Source of the DNA: BPGX01 sp037447455
GTDB lineage: Bacteria > Bacteroidota > Bacteroidia > B-17B0 > Aurantibacillaceae
DNA length: 64,000 nucleotides
NCBI GenBank assembly: GCA_037447455.1
Contig: JBBIGQ010000010.1
Location: 1-64,000, forward strand
Direction of reading: 5' to 3'
The notes beneath the pieces were generated by a model. That model did not search any database. It was not told the origin of the DNA and saw only the letters and a list, made by a program, of their open reading frames with translations. Every line of letters begins with the position of its first letter. Positions within the stretch are counted from its first letter, which is position 1. Shown piece by piece: positions 1-7,387 of this stretch. The position numbers and the translations under genes are program-made.

Positions 1-22
1 TTACACCTTCTCCATCTTAAAC

Positions 23-50
23 AAAAAAGCCCTTCTTATCAGAAGGACTT
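23..50 (-). terminator. Terminator hairpin, repeat unit 1
   Basis: On the minus strand a 10-bp stem (AAGTCCTTCT / AGAAGGGCTT, one T-G wobble) with a GATA loop runs into a T-run. It follows the pseudo-tRNA of the neighbouring repeat unit. Confidence 0.75.
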
Positions 51-58
51 CACTTTTG

Positions 59-136
59 TAGCGGAGGGAGGACTCGAACCTCCAGCCCTTCCACGAGTGG
101 AAGGGTATGAGCCCAACAAACTACCCCTGCTCTCTA
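59..136 (-). pseudogene. Degenerate tRNA-fMet-like sequence, copy 1
   Basis: The 3' end (T arm GGAGG-TTCGAGT-CCTCC, acceptor 3' strand CTCCGCT) is the same as in the genuine initiator tRNA at 877-948, and the D-arm and CTCAT anticodon region are recognisable. The 5' acceptor strand is missing: the sequence there is the end of the GIY-YIG ORF and cannot pair with CTCCGC. After the anticodon a 9-bp palindrome (CCCTTCCAC/GTGGAAGGG) replaces the anticodon-stem 3' strand and variable loop. It should not fold as a working tRNA. Confidence 0.8.
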
Positions 137-406
137 TTTTATACCATAATCCCTCAAACATCTTTCTATTATCGCCCGTTTTTCATATACCCCACGACCG
201 CACTTCAAATATCCCTCCCGCTTTAATGCTTCTGACTTGCTCTCAAAAATCTCATAATGTAATAATACCCACGGCCGATGATAACGCGTGCTCTCTCTCC
301 CTAAATAATTATGTGAACGCATCCGTGCTAATATATCACTCGTCATACCTGTATAATTTCGTCCATTCTTCATAGAATATAAAATATAAACATAATACTC
401 TGACAT
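134..406 (-). CDS. GIY-YIG nuclease domain protein, copy 1
   Basis: A 90-residue protein that is essentially one GIY-YIG domain. It has the N-terminal YVYIL segment, the YTG triad partner about ten residues later, a conserved Arg-rich helix (ARMRSHN) and a Glu-bearing segment near residues 53-60 (EIFESKSEALKRE). This is the size of the small UPF0213/YhbQ-like single-domain family, whose members cut or are thought to cut DNA. A purine-rich ribosome-site-like sequence (GGAGAAGG) lies about 10 nt before the ATG. It ends with TAG exactly where a tRNA-like sequence begins. Its partner at 543-815 has the same protein sequence. The real role, mobile nuclease or passenger, is unknown. Confidence 0.85.
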   Translation of the reverse strand: MSEYYVYILYSMKNGRNYTGMTSDILARMRSHNYLGRESTRYHRPWVLLHYEIFESKSEALKREGYLKCGRGVYEKRAIIERCLRDYGIK

Positions 407-431
407 AACTTACACCTTCTCCATCTTAAAC

Positions 432-459
432 AAAAAAGCCCTTCTTATCAGAAGGACTT
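432..459 (-). terminator. Terminator hairpin, repeat unit 2
   Basis: Same 10-bp stem, GATA loop and T-run as the hairpin at 841-868. It lies just downstream of the pseudo-tRNA copy at 468-545 and upstream of GIY-YIG copy 1. Confidence 0.75.
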
Positions 460-467
460 CACTTTTG

Positions 468-545
468 TAGCGGAGGGAGGACTCGAACCTCCAGCCCTTC
501 CACGAGTGGAAGGGTATGAGCCCAACAAACTACCCCTGCTCTCTA
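468..545 (-). pseudogene. Degenerate tRNA-fMet-like sequence, copy 2
   Basis: Identical to the copy at 59-136. It overlaps the TAG stop of the upstream GIY-YIG ORF by three bases. The D-stem GAGC/GTTT survives only through G-T wobble pairs. The acceptor 5' strand is lost, and the anticodon-side stem is replaced by the perfect hairpin CCCTTCCAC/GTGGAAGGG. It is followed by the same flank and terminator as the true tRNA gene. Confidence 0.8.
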
Positions 546-815
546 TTTTATACCATAATCCCTCAAACATCTTTCTATTATCGCCCGTTTTTCATATACC
601 CCACGACCGCACTTCAAATATCCCTCCCGCTTTAATGCTTCTGACTTGCTCTCAAAAATCTCATAATGTAATAATACCCACGGCCGATGATAACGCGTGC
701 TCTCTCTCCCTAAATAATTATGTGAACGCATCCGTGCTAATATATCACTCGTCATACCTGTATAATTTCGTCCATTCTTCATAGAATATAAAATATAAAC
801 ATAATACTCTGACAT
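543..815 (-). CDS. GIY-YIG nuclease domain protein, copy 2
   Basis: Identical in protein sequence to the copy at 134-406, with the same YVYIL/YTG signature and 90-residue length. This copy lies directly downstream of the true initiator tRNA gene (877-948), separated by a strong terminator hairpin (841-868). I see no TAnnTTTG promoter box between tRNA and ORF, so expression would need read-through of the hairpin or an unrecognised promoter. The TAG stop is followed in frame by 27 open codons across the tRNA-like sequence, as if the reading frame once ran on into it. Related Bacteroidota GIY-YIG ORFs often end in tRNA-derived sequence, from general knowledge of the family. Confidence 0.85.
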   Translation of the reverse strand: MSEYYVYILYSMKNGRNYTGMTSDILARMRSHNYLGRESTRYHRPWVLLHYEIFESKSEALKREGYLKCGRGVYEKRAIIERCLRDYGIK

Positions 816-840
816 AACTTACACCTTCTCCATCTTAAAC

Positions 841-868
841 AAAAAAGCCCTTCTTATCAGAAGGACTT
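841..868 (-). terminator. Terminator of the initiator tRNA gene
   Basis: The stem AAGTCCTTCT/AGAAGGGCTT with a GATA loop and T-run begins 8 nt after the tRNA 3' end (877). It should end the tRNA-fMet transcript before the GIY-YIG ORF at 543-815. Confidence 0.8.
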
Positions 869-876
869 CACTTTTG

Positions 877-948
<72 letters not shown>

Positions 949-961
949 ATCATTTGTGCCA

Positions 962-994
962 CAAATATACAGAATACAATCTGTATTTTCCAAA
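962..994 (-). promoter_or_regulatory. Promoter of the initiator tRNA
   Basis: On the minus strand TTTG (994-991) is spaced 21 nt from TATATTTG (969-962), matching the Bacteroidota -33 TTTG / -7 TAnnTTTG consensus. The tRNA 5' end is 14 nt downstream. Confidence 0.75.
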
Positions 995-1053
995 TTTTTT
1001 TATTCAAAATTTTTCTAAACGTCCAAATTGGTTTATCCGTATCTCTACTGATT

Positions 1054-3264
1054 TTATCGTAAATTCAACATTTCGGAATATTTGGGTAATGGCCAGTTTT
1101 CATCTGCTACAATGAGTTCAAGCTTGTCAGCATGATAACGAACCGTATCAAAATAGGGTTTTATCTTTTTACAATAGGCAAACGCTCTTTCTTCTATATT
1201 TTCAATGGCATTGGCCTTTTTACGGGCTTCGGTCATATCAATAGCGGCTTTTCGTAAGACATTCACTCTTTCAGAGATTTCTTTGATAATGTCAAGATGG
1301 GATGCAATAAAAGTATCATTGGTATCTTCTACACCATTTCCCAAAGTAGTCATTGCACTCATTTGCTTTATACCTCTTACAATCTCCACTAATTTATGCT
1401 GGTAATTTAATGCTGCCGGAATAATTGTATTATGTACCATTTCTGCCATCACCCGTGATTCAATTTGTACCTTTTTGATATAAGTTTCTAATTGAATTTC
1501 ATGCCGTGCTTCAATTTCACGTTCGCTTAATACATTTAATTCAGAAAATAGTTTTTTAATTTTTTTGTCGTGATAAATTTTTAGTGCTTCAGGTGTAGAT
1601 GTAAAATTGTTAAGGCCACGCTTTTGAGCTTCTTTTTTCCATTCTTCGCTGTAGCCATTTCCTTCAAAACGAATTTTTTTAGACGCGGTTATATATTTTT
1701 TAATAATTTGAAAAATCGCTTCATCCTTATCCGTTCCTTTGTCTATTAAAGCATCTACTTCTTTTTTGAAATCCATTAAGGTTTTGGCTACAATTAAGTT
1801 TAGTATCATCATAGCATTGCCGCAATTGGCAGATGATCCAACCGCTCTAAATTCAAATTTATTACCTGTAAAAGCAAATGGTGAAGTTCTGTTTCTATCG
1901 GTATTGTCTAATAAAATTTCAGGAATTTTGCCGATGCCTAATTTCAATGCAGTTTTTTCTTCGGGACTCATTTTTCCGGAAGGCACATTTTTCTCTAAAT
2001 CATTCAAAACATTTGAAAGATAATTACCTATAAATACAGAAATGATAGCCGGAGGTGCCTCATTAGCTCCTAAACGATGATCGTTGGAAGCACTGGCAAT
2101 GCAGGCACGCAACAGATCTGCATAATCATGCACTGCTTTAATGACATTGACAAAAAAACTTAAAAACTGAAGATTATTTTTTGGGGTTTTGCCGGGTGCT
2201 AAAAGATTTTTTCCGGTATTAGTGGCTAAACTCCAGTTGTTATGTTTGCCACTACCATTCACACCTGCAAACGGCTTTTCATGAAATAACACACGAAAAC
2301 CGTGCCGAATAGCGACTTTTTCCATAATATCCATAAGAAGTACATTATGATCCACCGCAACACTTACTTCTTCAAAGATTGGCGCACATTCAAATTGTGC
2401 AGGAGCAACTTCGTTATGTCTTGTTTTTACCGGAATGCCTAATAAATGACTTTCGTATTCAAAATCCCTCATAAAAGCAGAAACTCTTTCCGGGATAGAT
2501 CCCCAATAGTGATCTTCTAATTGTTGTCCTTTAGCCGGTGAGTGTCCAAACAAAGTTCTGCCGGATTGCTGAATATCATAGCGGGCGTTGTAATAAGCCG
2601 CATCTATTAAAAAGTATTCTTGTTCCCAACCAAGAGTGGGAACTACTTTGGTTACATTTTTATCAAAGTATTGACACACATCGGTAGCGGCTTTGTCAAG
2701 AATATGTAGTGACCGAAGAAGAGGGGTTTTGTAATCTAGAGTTTCGCCTGTATAGGAGACAAAAATGGAGGGGATGCACAAGGTTTTGTCAATAATAAAA
2801 GCCGGCGAAGTAGGGTCCCATGCGGTATAACCTCTGGCTTCAAAAGTATTTCGTATTCCGCCACTCGGAAAAGACGAGGCATCGGGCTCTTGCTGTGCTA
2901 ATTGATTGCCACTGAACTTTTCAATCACTTTTCCATCTCCGCTCCATTCCATAAAAGTATCGTGCTTTTCAGCCGTTTCACCATTTAAAGGTTGGAACCA
3001 ATGGGTATAATGGGTAACACCTTTACTCATAGCCCATGCCTTCATAGATTCGGCCACTTCAGATGCAATTTTTCTGTCAATAGTTGTTCCTTTTTCAATA
3101 GATTCTTTTACTTTTTCAAAAGTATCTTCCGAAAGATATTTTCGCATTTTATCTAATGTAAAAACATTTTCCGCAAAATACTCACTGATTTGCCCCTTGA
3201 TATGGGAGTTGGAAAGAGGTTTTTTGTTTAATGCTTCCTGAAAAGCAATGAGTCGTTTATTCAT
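1054..3264 (-). CDS. glnA: Glutamine synthetase type III
   Basis: ATP-dependent ligation of ammonia to glutamate in the cytoplasm, the main entry of ammonium into organic nitrogen. At 736 residues it has the length of GS type III (about 700-730; called glnN in some genomes), not of type I (about 450-470). Recognisable blocks are NEVAPAQFECAP (around residue 280), the nucleotide-site segment NGSGKHNNW (around 335) and ASNDHRLGANEAPPA further on. The C-terminal third is helical and charged, as expected for this type. It is a single-gene unit with a TACCTTTG promoter box about 20 nt before the ATG. No glnB, amtB or GOGAT neighbour is present. The call is secure. Confidence 0.97.
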   Translation of the reverse strand: MNKRLIAFQEALNKKPLSNSHIKGQISEYFAENVFTLDKMRKYLSEDTFEKVKESIEKGTTIDRKIASEVAESMKAWAMSKGVTHYTHWFQPLNGETAEKHDTFMEWSGDGKVIEKFSGNQLAQQEPDASSFPSGGIRNTFEARGYTAWDPTSPAFIIDKTLCIPSIFVSYTGETLDYKTPLLRSLHILDKAATDVCQYFDKNVTKVVPTLGWEQEYFLIDAAYYNARYDIQQSGRTLFGHSPAKGQQLEDHYWGSIPERVSAFMRDFEYESHLLGIPVKTRHNEVAPAQFECAPIFEEVSVAVDHNVLLMDIMEKVAIRHGFRVLFHEKPFAGVNGSGKHNNWSLATNTGKNLLAPGKTPKNNLQFLSFFVNVIKAVHDYADLLRACIASASNDHRLGANEAPPAIISVFIGNYLSNVLNDLEKNVPSGKMSPEEKTALKLGIGKIPEILLDNTDRNRTSPFAFTGNKFEFRAVGSSANCGNAMMILNLIVAKTLMDFKKEVDALIDKGTDKDEAIFQIIKKYITASKKIRFEGNGYSEEWKKEAQKRGLNNFTSTPEALKIYHDKKIKKLFSELNVLSEREIEARHEIQLETYIKKVQIESRVMAEMVHNTIIPAALNYQHKLVEIVRGIKQMSAMTTLGNGVEDTNDTFIASHLDIIKEISERVNVLRKAAIDMTEARKKANAIENIEERAFAYCKKIKPYFDTVRYHADKLELIVADENWPLPKYSEMLNLR

Positions 3265-3283
3265 AATAAATTATTTTTTGGGA

Positions 3284-3291
3284 CAAAGGTA
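3284..3291 (-). promoter_or_regulatory. -7 box of the glutamine synthetase gene
   Basis: The minus-strand TACCTTTG matches TAnnTTTG and ends about 20 nt before the ATG at 3264. No clear -33 TTTG at the right spacing. Confidence 0.55.
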
Positions 3292-3424
3292 TGAAAAAAA
3301 TAGGGGTAATTAAAATAAAATTGATATTTTTTTATCAACAATATATTTTTAATTGGGGGGTATATTAAAAAAATGATGTTTTTTAAATCTTATTTTGATT
3401 CAATTATTGGAATAATTTTTTTTG

Positions 3425-3432
3425 TAAGTTTG
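3425..3432 (+). promoter_or_regulatory. -7 box upstream of the OmpA/TSP3 protein gene
   Basis: TAAGTTTG matches TAnnTTTG and lies about 75 nt before the first plausible ATG of the gene at 3509. Confidence 0.45.
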
Positions 3433-3508
3433 CCTCGTACTATTTTTTACTTCTTCTGACCATGTAGTAGATTTTCTATTGCATAGTGATATATTTAATT
3501 TGTTTCTA

Positions 3509-6500
3509 ATGATAACAAACAAGATGTTTAGAATTTTAATGATTCTTTTAATAGTTATTGATTATTCTGCTATAAAATCACAAGGTATTTATCCATTTTC
3601 TAATTCAAATTATAGTGGTGTCTCAGCTGCTATATTAAATCCGGCTAATGTACATGGTGTTTGTAAGTTTGATATGACTTTAGGAGGTGCGGGCGGCTAT
3701 ATCAATAATTGGATTGGCATCAAAAGAAGTTTCTTATTTGTAGATTTTAATAAAGACAGTATCTTAAAAAAAACTACTACCACATTTTTGGACGGGAATA
3801 GTCCTAGAAATTTTATCTCATCTGTTAAAGTAATTATGCCCTCGTTTTTAGTTCAATTAAACTCTAAAAGTTCAATGGCATTTATATGGAATATTCGCAA
3901 TTATATGAACATTCAGTCAATGGATGATAATTTATCCAGAATCTTATACAATCATTTATCATTTCCGCCAATGCAAGCAAAAACTTCTAAAATAGCGACC
4001 TCTTCACACATGTGGGCGGAATATGGAATAGCTTACGCACGAGAATTGCTCGACACTTATAAGCAAAATTTGACTCTAGGTATTAATATAAAATTTTTAC
4101 AAGGCATACAATCTTTTTATGCCTATACAGATAATTTTAATTATGAGTTACTAAATGATTCGTCTATGAGTATTCATTCAAGCGTTATTCATTACGGTCA
4201 TACTAAAAATTTTTCTGTTAATCCATTTTCTGCAGGATATGCAATGAATGGGAAGCCAGCATTAGGATTTGACATCGGCGTAAACTATTTTATTAAAAGT
4301 GAAAAATACAAAAATGAATATGTAGATTATATCTTAAAATTATCGGCTTCTATTGTTGATATAGGTTCAATAAAATATAAAAAAGATGTTGGGAATAATT
4401 TTACAGCAAATATCTCAAATTGGAATGTGCGGAACTTAATATTTGATTACAAGCAAATCATTAACAATCTGAACGACACGCTTCAAAAGAGATTTAAAAT
4501 GGACAATACCCCCTCTGACTATAAAATGTATCTTCCAAGAGCATTGAATGTACAAATAGATTGGCGGTTATCTGAAAAACTATTCTTAAATGTAAGTAGC
4601 CGACTGCCTTTACGATCAGAAAAATGGATTGCTTTTTCAAAAGAAAATGCGTACCTGTCTATTGCACCAAGAATTGAAAGTATCAAAGATTTTGCCATTT
4701 CCATTCCTGTCCTTTATAATCCTATGTATAAAAATGTGAAAACCTCAGAATATTCTGCAGGTTTATTGTTGCAATTAGGCTGGATTGCAGTGGGTACCAA
4801 TCACCTCACTGACCTTATATTTAAAGAGTACATGAGTGAATTTGATGTTTATCTGTTAATGAAATTTTCTACTTTCAGAAAAGAGCCAAGAATATACGAT
4901 AAAGATAAGGACGGAGTGAATGATAAACAAGACGCTTGCCCCGAAATTGCCGGAATGCCAATATTGATGGGCTGCCCGGATATGGATAAAGATAATATCG
5001 CCGATAAGGACGATAAATGTCCAGAAGTTCCAGGGTTACCAAAATTAAATGGTTGTTCGGATAAGGATAGTGATGAGATACCCGATATGGAAGATCAATG
5101 CCCGGATGAACCCGGATTGAAAATATTGGCTGGTTGCCCCGATATGGACTCAGACAGTATTCCGGATAAAGAAGATAAATGTCCCGAAATTAAAGGTGTA
5201 AAAGAATGGAAAGGATGTCCTGCTCCAAAAATAGATGGACAAATTTTATTGACAGAGAGTCTGCAACACACAGCAGCAAAAATAAAATTATATCTTTTAA
5301 AAGAGAATTGTGAAAAAATGGATTCAACAATTACCGACGATAAAGGATATTTCAAATTTGAAATTAAAGATACAAGTCAGATATATTTTGTGAAAGTAAA
5401 TGAAAACGAAGAATTAGCAAAGGGCAAAGCCCGGTTTTTTATGGCAAAAGACAGTAATATCATTCGGATAAGCAAAAATTTACCCTGCCATAAATTTGTA
5501 TTTACCAATTTACCCTATGAAAAATATCCGTTTTACGATTTGAAGCGCGATGGTTTTTTACATATCAGCGGAAATTTTCTGATTACAGACAATGTAACAG
5601 AAGCATTGAAAAATAAGAAAATCATCATACGAAATATACATGGCGATATAGTAGATACGGTAACTACCAATGAATTTGGTTCGTTTACTTTTCGGTATCT
5701 GGATTATGATCAAAATTATTTAATCACCTTCGCTGATACCAACCTTAACCTTCCGGCTGGTACCAAAATTATCCTGACAAATAAAAACGGAAAAGAAATA
5801 AAAAGTTTTGTGTATTCACCACTTGAAAAATTTAAGTATGAACTTTTATCATACGATAAAACAAGCATAAAAGAATTGGCTATTGACGAGGAAGACATCA
5901 ATATATCTTTTTCTGCTTACTTAAAAGACGCTCACTTTAAACCATTTAAGAATATAAAAATTGTAGTAACAGACGAAGATAATCCCTTACAAGAGATTAT
6001 TACAAATGACAATGGAATGTTTACGGTAGAAAATATGCAATTTAAAAAAGGAATTTCATTTATTATTTTATCAAATCAATCGGATAGCAGTATAACAAAA
6101 ACAAACATAGTTTTGATTACTGATAATAAAAACCGCGTTATTAAAAGATTGGTAAGAGGACTTGGCGGTGAATTTAAAATACGATTATTGGATATTGAAC
6201 AAACAACCTTAGCAGAATACCAAATAAATGACCCATGGCTCAATGTATTGAAACTGAAAAATCAAAAAAGTAAAGATACTATAAAAATAAGAGAAAAAAT
6301 TAATTATGCTGTCAATGCCTATAAGCCAGATGCTACCGGTTTCCGGGTATTGGATAAAGTAATACAAATCATGAAAGACAATCCAAAATTAGTCATGACT
6401 ATTTCCTCTCATACAGACAGTCGTGGAAACGATAAACACAATATGCAACTCTCAGAAAAAAGAGCCAAATTTGCATTTGACTACATTGTTTCTAAAGGGA

Positions 6501-6658
6501 TTGATGAAACACGATTAAAATGGGTAGGATTTGGAGAAACGAAACTTTTAAACGAATGCAGCAATAAAGTAAAATGCAGTGAAGAAAAACACGCTGAAAA
6601 CAGAAGAACAGAATTTGATATAAGAGTAGAAGAACTATCAGATAATCATCAGAATTAA
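3509..6658 (+). CDS. Outer-membrane protein: barrel-like N-terminus, thrombospondin type 3 repeats, OmpA C-terminal domain
   Basis: A roughly 1050-residue envelope protein. A hydrophobic leader (MFRILMILLIVIDYSA) is followed by about 430 residues resembling a Bacteroidota beta-barrel or PorV-like region (NPANVHG, repeated aromatic-ended strands). Next come four or five Asp-rich thrombospondin type 3 repeats (DKDKDGVNDKQDACPE and relatives, about 4900-5220), two or three Ig/carboxypeptidase-regulatory-like segments, and a C-terminal OmpA peptidoglycan-binding domain (ISSHTDSRGND, then SEKRAKFAFDY and ENRRTEFDIRV). TSP3 repeats bind calcium and form a rigid linker. It probably ties the outer membrane to peptidoglycan. 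The frame is open from 3479. I chose the ATG at 3509, with 3524 equally possible. It precedes ruvA-sprA by 125 bp. Confidence 0.8.
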   Translation: MITNKMFRILMILLIVIDYSAIKSQGIYPFSNSNYSGVSAAILNPANVHGVCKFDMTLGGAGGYINNWIGIKRSFLFVDFNKDSILKKTTTTFLDGNSPRNFISSVKVIMPSFLVQLNSKSSMAFIWNIRNYMNIQSMDDNLSRILYNHLSFPPMQAKTSKIATSSHMWAEYGIAYARELLDTYKQNLTLGINIKFLQGIQSFYAYTDNFNYELLNDSSMSIHSSVIHYGHTKNFSVNPFSAGYAMNGKPALGFDIGVNYFIKSEKYKNEYVDYILKLSASIVDIGSIKYKKDVGNNFTANISNWNVRNLIFDYKQIINNLNDTLQKRFKMDNTPSDYKMYLPRALNVQIDWRLSEKLFLNVSSRLPLRSEKWIAFSKENAYLSIAPRIESIKDFAISIPVLYNPMYKNVKTSEYSAGLLLQLGWIAVGTNHLTDLIFKEYMSEFDVYLLMKFSTFRKEPRIYDKDKDGVNDKQDACPEIAGMPILMGCPDMDKDNIADKDDKCPEVPGLPKLNGCSDKDSDEIPDMEDQCPDEPGLKILAGCPDMDSDSIPDKEDKCPEIKGVKEWKGCPAPKIDGQILLTESLQHTAAKIKLYLLKENCEKMDSTITDDKGYFKFEIKDTSQIYFVKVNENEELAKGKARFFMAKDSNIIRISKNLPCHKFVFTNLPYEKYPFYDLKRDGFLHISGNFLITDNVTEALKNKKIIIRNIHGDIVDTVTTNEFGSFTFRYLDYDQNYLITFADTNLNLPAGTKIILTNKNGKEIKSFVYSPLEKFKYELLSYDKTSIKELAIDEEDINISFSAYLKDAHFKPFKNIKIVVTDEDNPLQEIITNDNGMFTVENMQFKKGISFIILSNQSDSSITKTNIVLITDNKNRVIKRLVRGLGGEFKIRLLDIEQTTLAEYQINDPWLNVLKLKNQKSKDTIKIREKINYAVNAYKPDATGFRVLDKVIQIMKDNPKLVMTISSHTDSRGNDKHNMQLSEKRAKFAFDYIVSKGIDETRLKWVGFGETKLLNECSNKVKCSEEKHAENRRTEFDIRVEELSDNHQN

Positions 6659-6762
6659 TACACTGTTTAATCTTACTACCTACTATCTTCCTGCAATATT
6701 ATTTTAAAGCGATTATTAAAATGTACGCAGAACTTTTTACCGCTACATAATTTTTTCCCGAT

Positions 6763-6770
6763 TATATTTG
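6763..6770 (+). promoter_or_regulatory. -7 box of the ruvA-sprA operon
   Basis: TATATTTG matches TAnnTTTG and ends 13 nt before the ruvA ATG, so the leader would be very short. No good -33 TTTG is visible. Confidence 0.5.
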
Positions 6771-6783
6771 CCAAAAATTTTTG

Positions 6784-7380
6784 ATGTACGACTATATTAC
6801 CGGAAGCATCATTGAACTGAACCCGACCCTTTTGGTTATTGAAAACAATGGTGTCGGTTATAAATTTTTTATTTCATTAAATAGTTTTCAGCATTTTCAA
6901 AACCAATCCACCACAAAAGTATTTATAGAAACCATCCATCAACGTGACGACATGCCCAAATCTTTTGGGTTTGCCACCAAAGAAGAACGGGAAATATTTC
7001 GTCATCTGATATCCGTATCAGGCGTAGGTGGCAATTCCGCTATGCTGATGCTATCCTCTTTAACTCCTGCCGAAATAATAGGAGCTATCAACACCGCCAA
7101 TGTTGCCCTCCTCAAAAGCATCAAAGGCATAGGCGAAAAAACCGCACAACGGATCGTCGTAGATTTGAAAGGAAAACTTGGTAAACACGAAGGTGGAATT
7201 GGCCAAATCATTCATACAGCATCCGACAAAATCAAAGAAGATACCCTAATGGCACTCATAGCCCTTGGTTTTAATAAGTCCCACGCCGAAAAAGCAATAG
7301 AAAAATCCGTCTTACACAATAAAGACGCTCTTTCTTCCGTTGAAATGCTTTTAAAAATCTCACTTAAAAACCTGCAATAG
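6784..7380 (+). CDS. ruvA: Holliday junction branch migration protein RuvA
   Basis: RuvA binds four-way DNA junctions and loads the RuvB motor during recombination repair. The 198-residue length is normal. The N-terminal OB fold begins MYDYITGSIIE. Two helix-hairpin-helix elements follow (ISVSGVGGNSAMLML near 78-92 and IKGIGEKTAQRIVVDLK near 112-128), then a flexible linker and the small C-terminal RuvB-binding domain (LMALIALGFNKSHAEKA). A TTG lies in frame directly before the ATG, but the ATG at 6784 is the natural start. sprA begins 7 nt after the stop, so the two are co-transcribed. A ruvA-sprA neighbourhood is known in other Bacteroidota. Confidence 0.96.
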   Translation: MYDYITGSIIELNPTLLVIENNGVGYKFFISLNSFQHFQNQSTTKVFIETIHQRDDMPKSFGFATKEEREIFRHLISVSGVGGNSAMLMLSSLTPAEIIGAINTANVALLKSIKGIGEKTAQRIVVDLKGKLGKHEGGIGQIIHTASDKIKEDTLMALIALGFNKSHAEKAIEKSVLHNKDALSSVEMLLKISLKNLQ

Positions 7381-7387
7381 TTCAAAA

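Noticed and set aside
59..545. Two more functional tRNA-Met genes
   Set aside because: The acceptor 5' strand is missing and cannot pair with CTCCGC, and the anticodon stem is replaced by a hairpin.
97..784. Plus-strand 92-aa ORFs in each 409-bp repeat (97-375 and 506-784)
   Set aside because: They run antisense to the GIY-YIG ORFs and tRNA remnants; the minus frame has a clear GIY-YIG motif and this frame has none.
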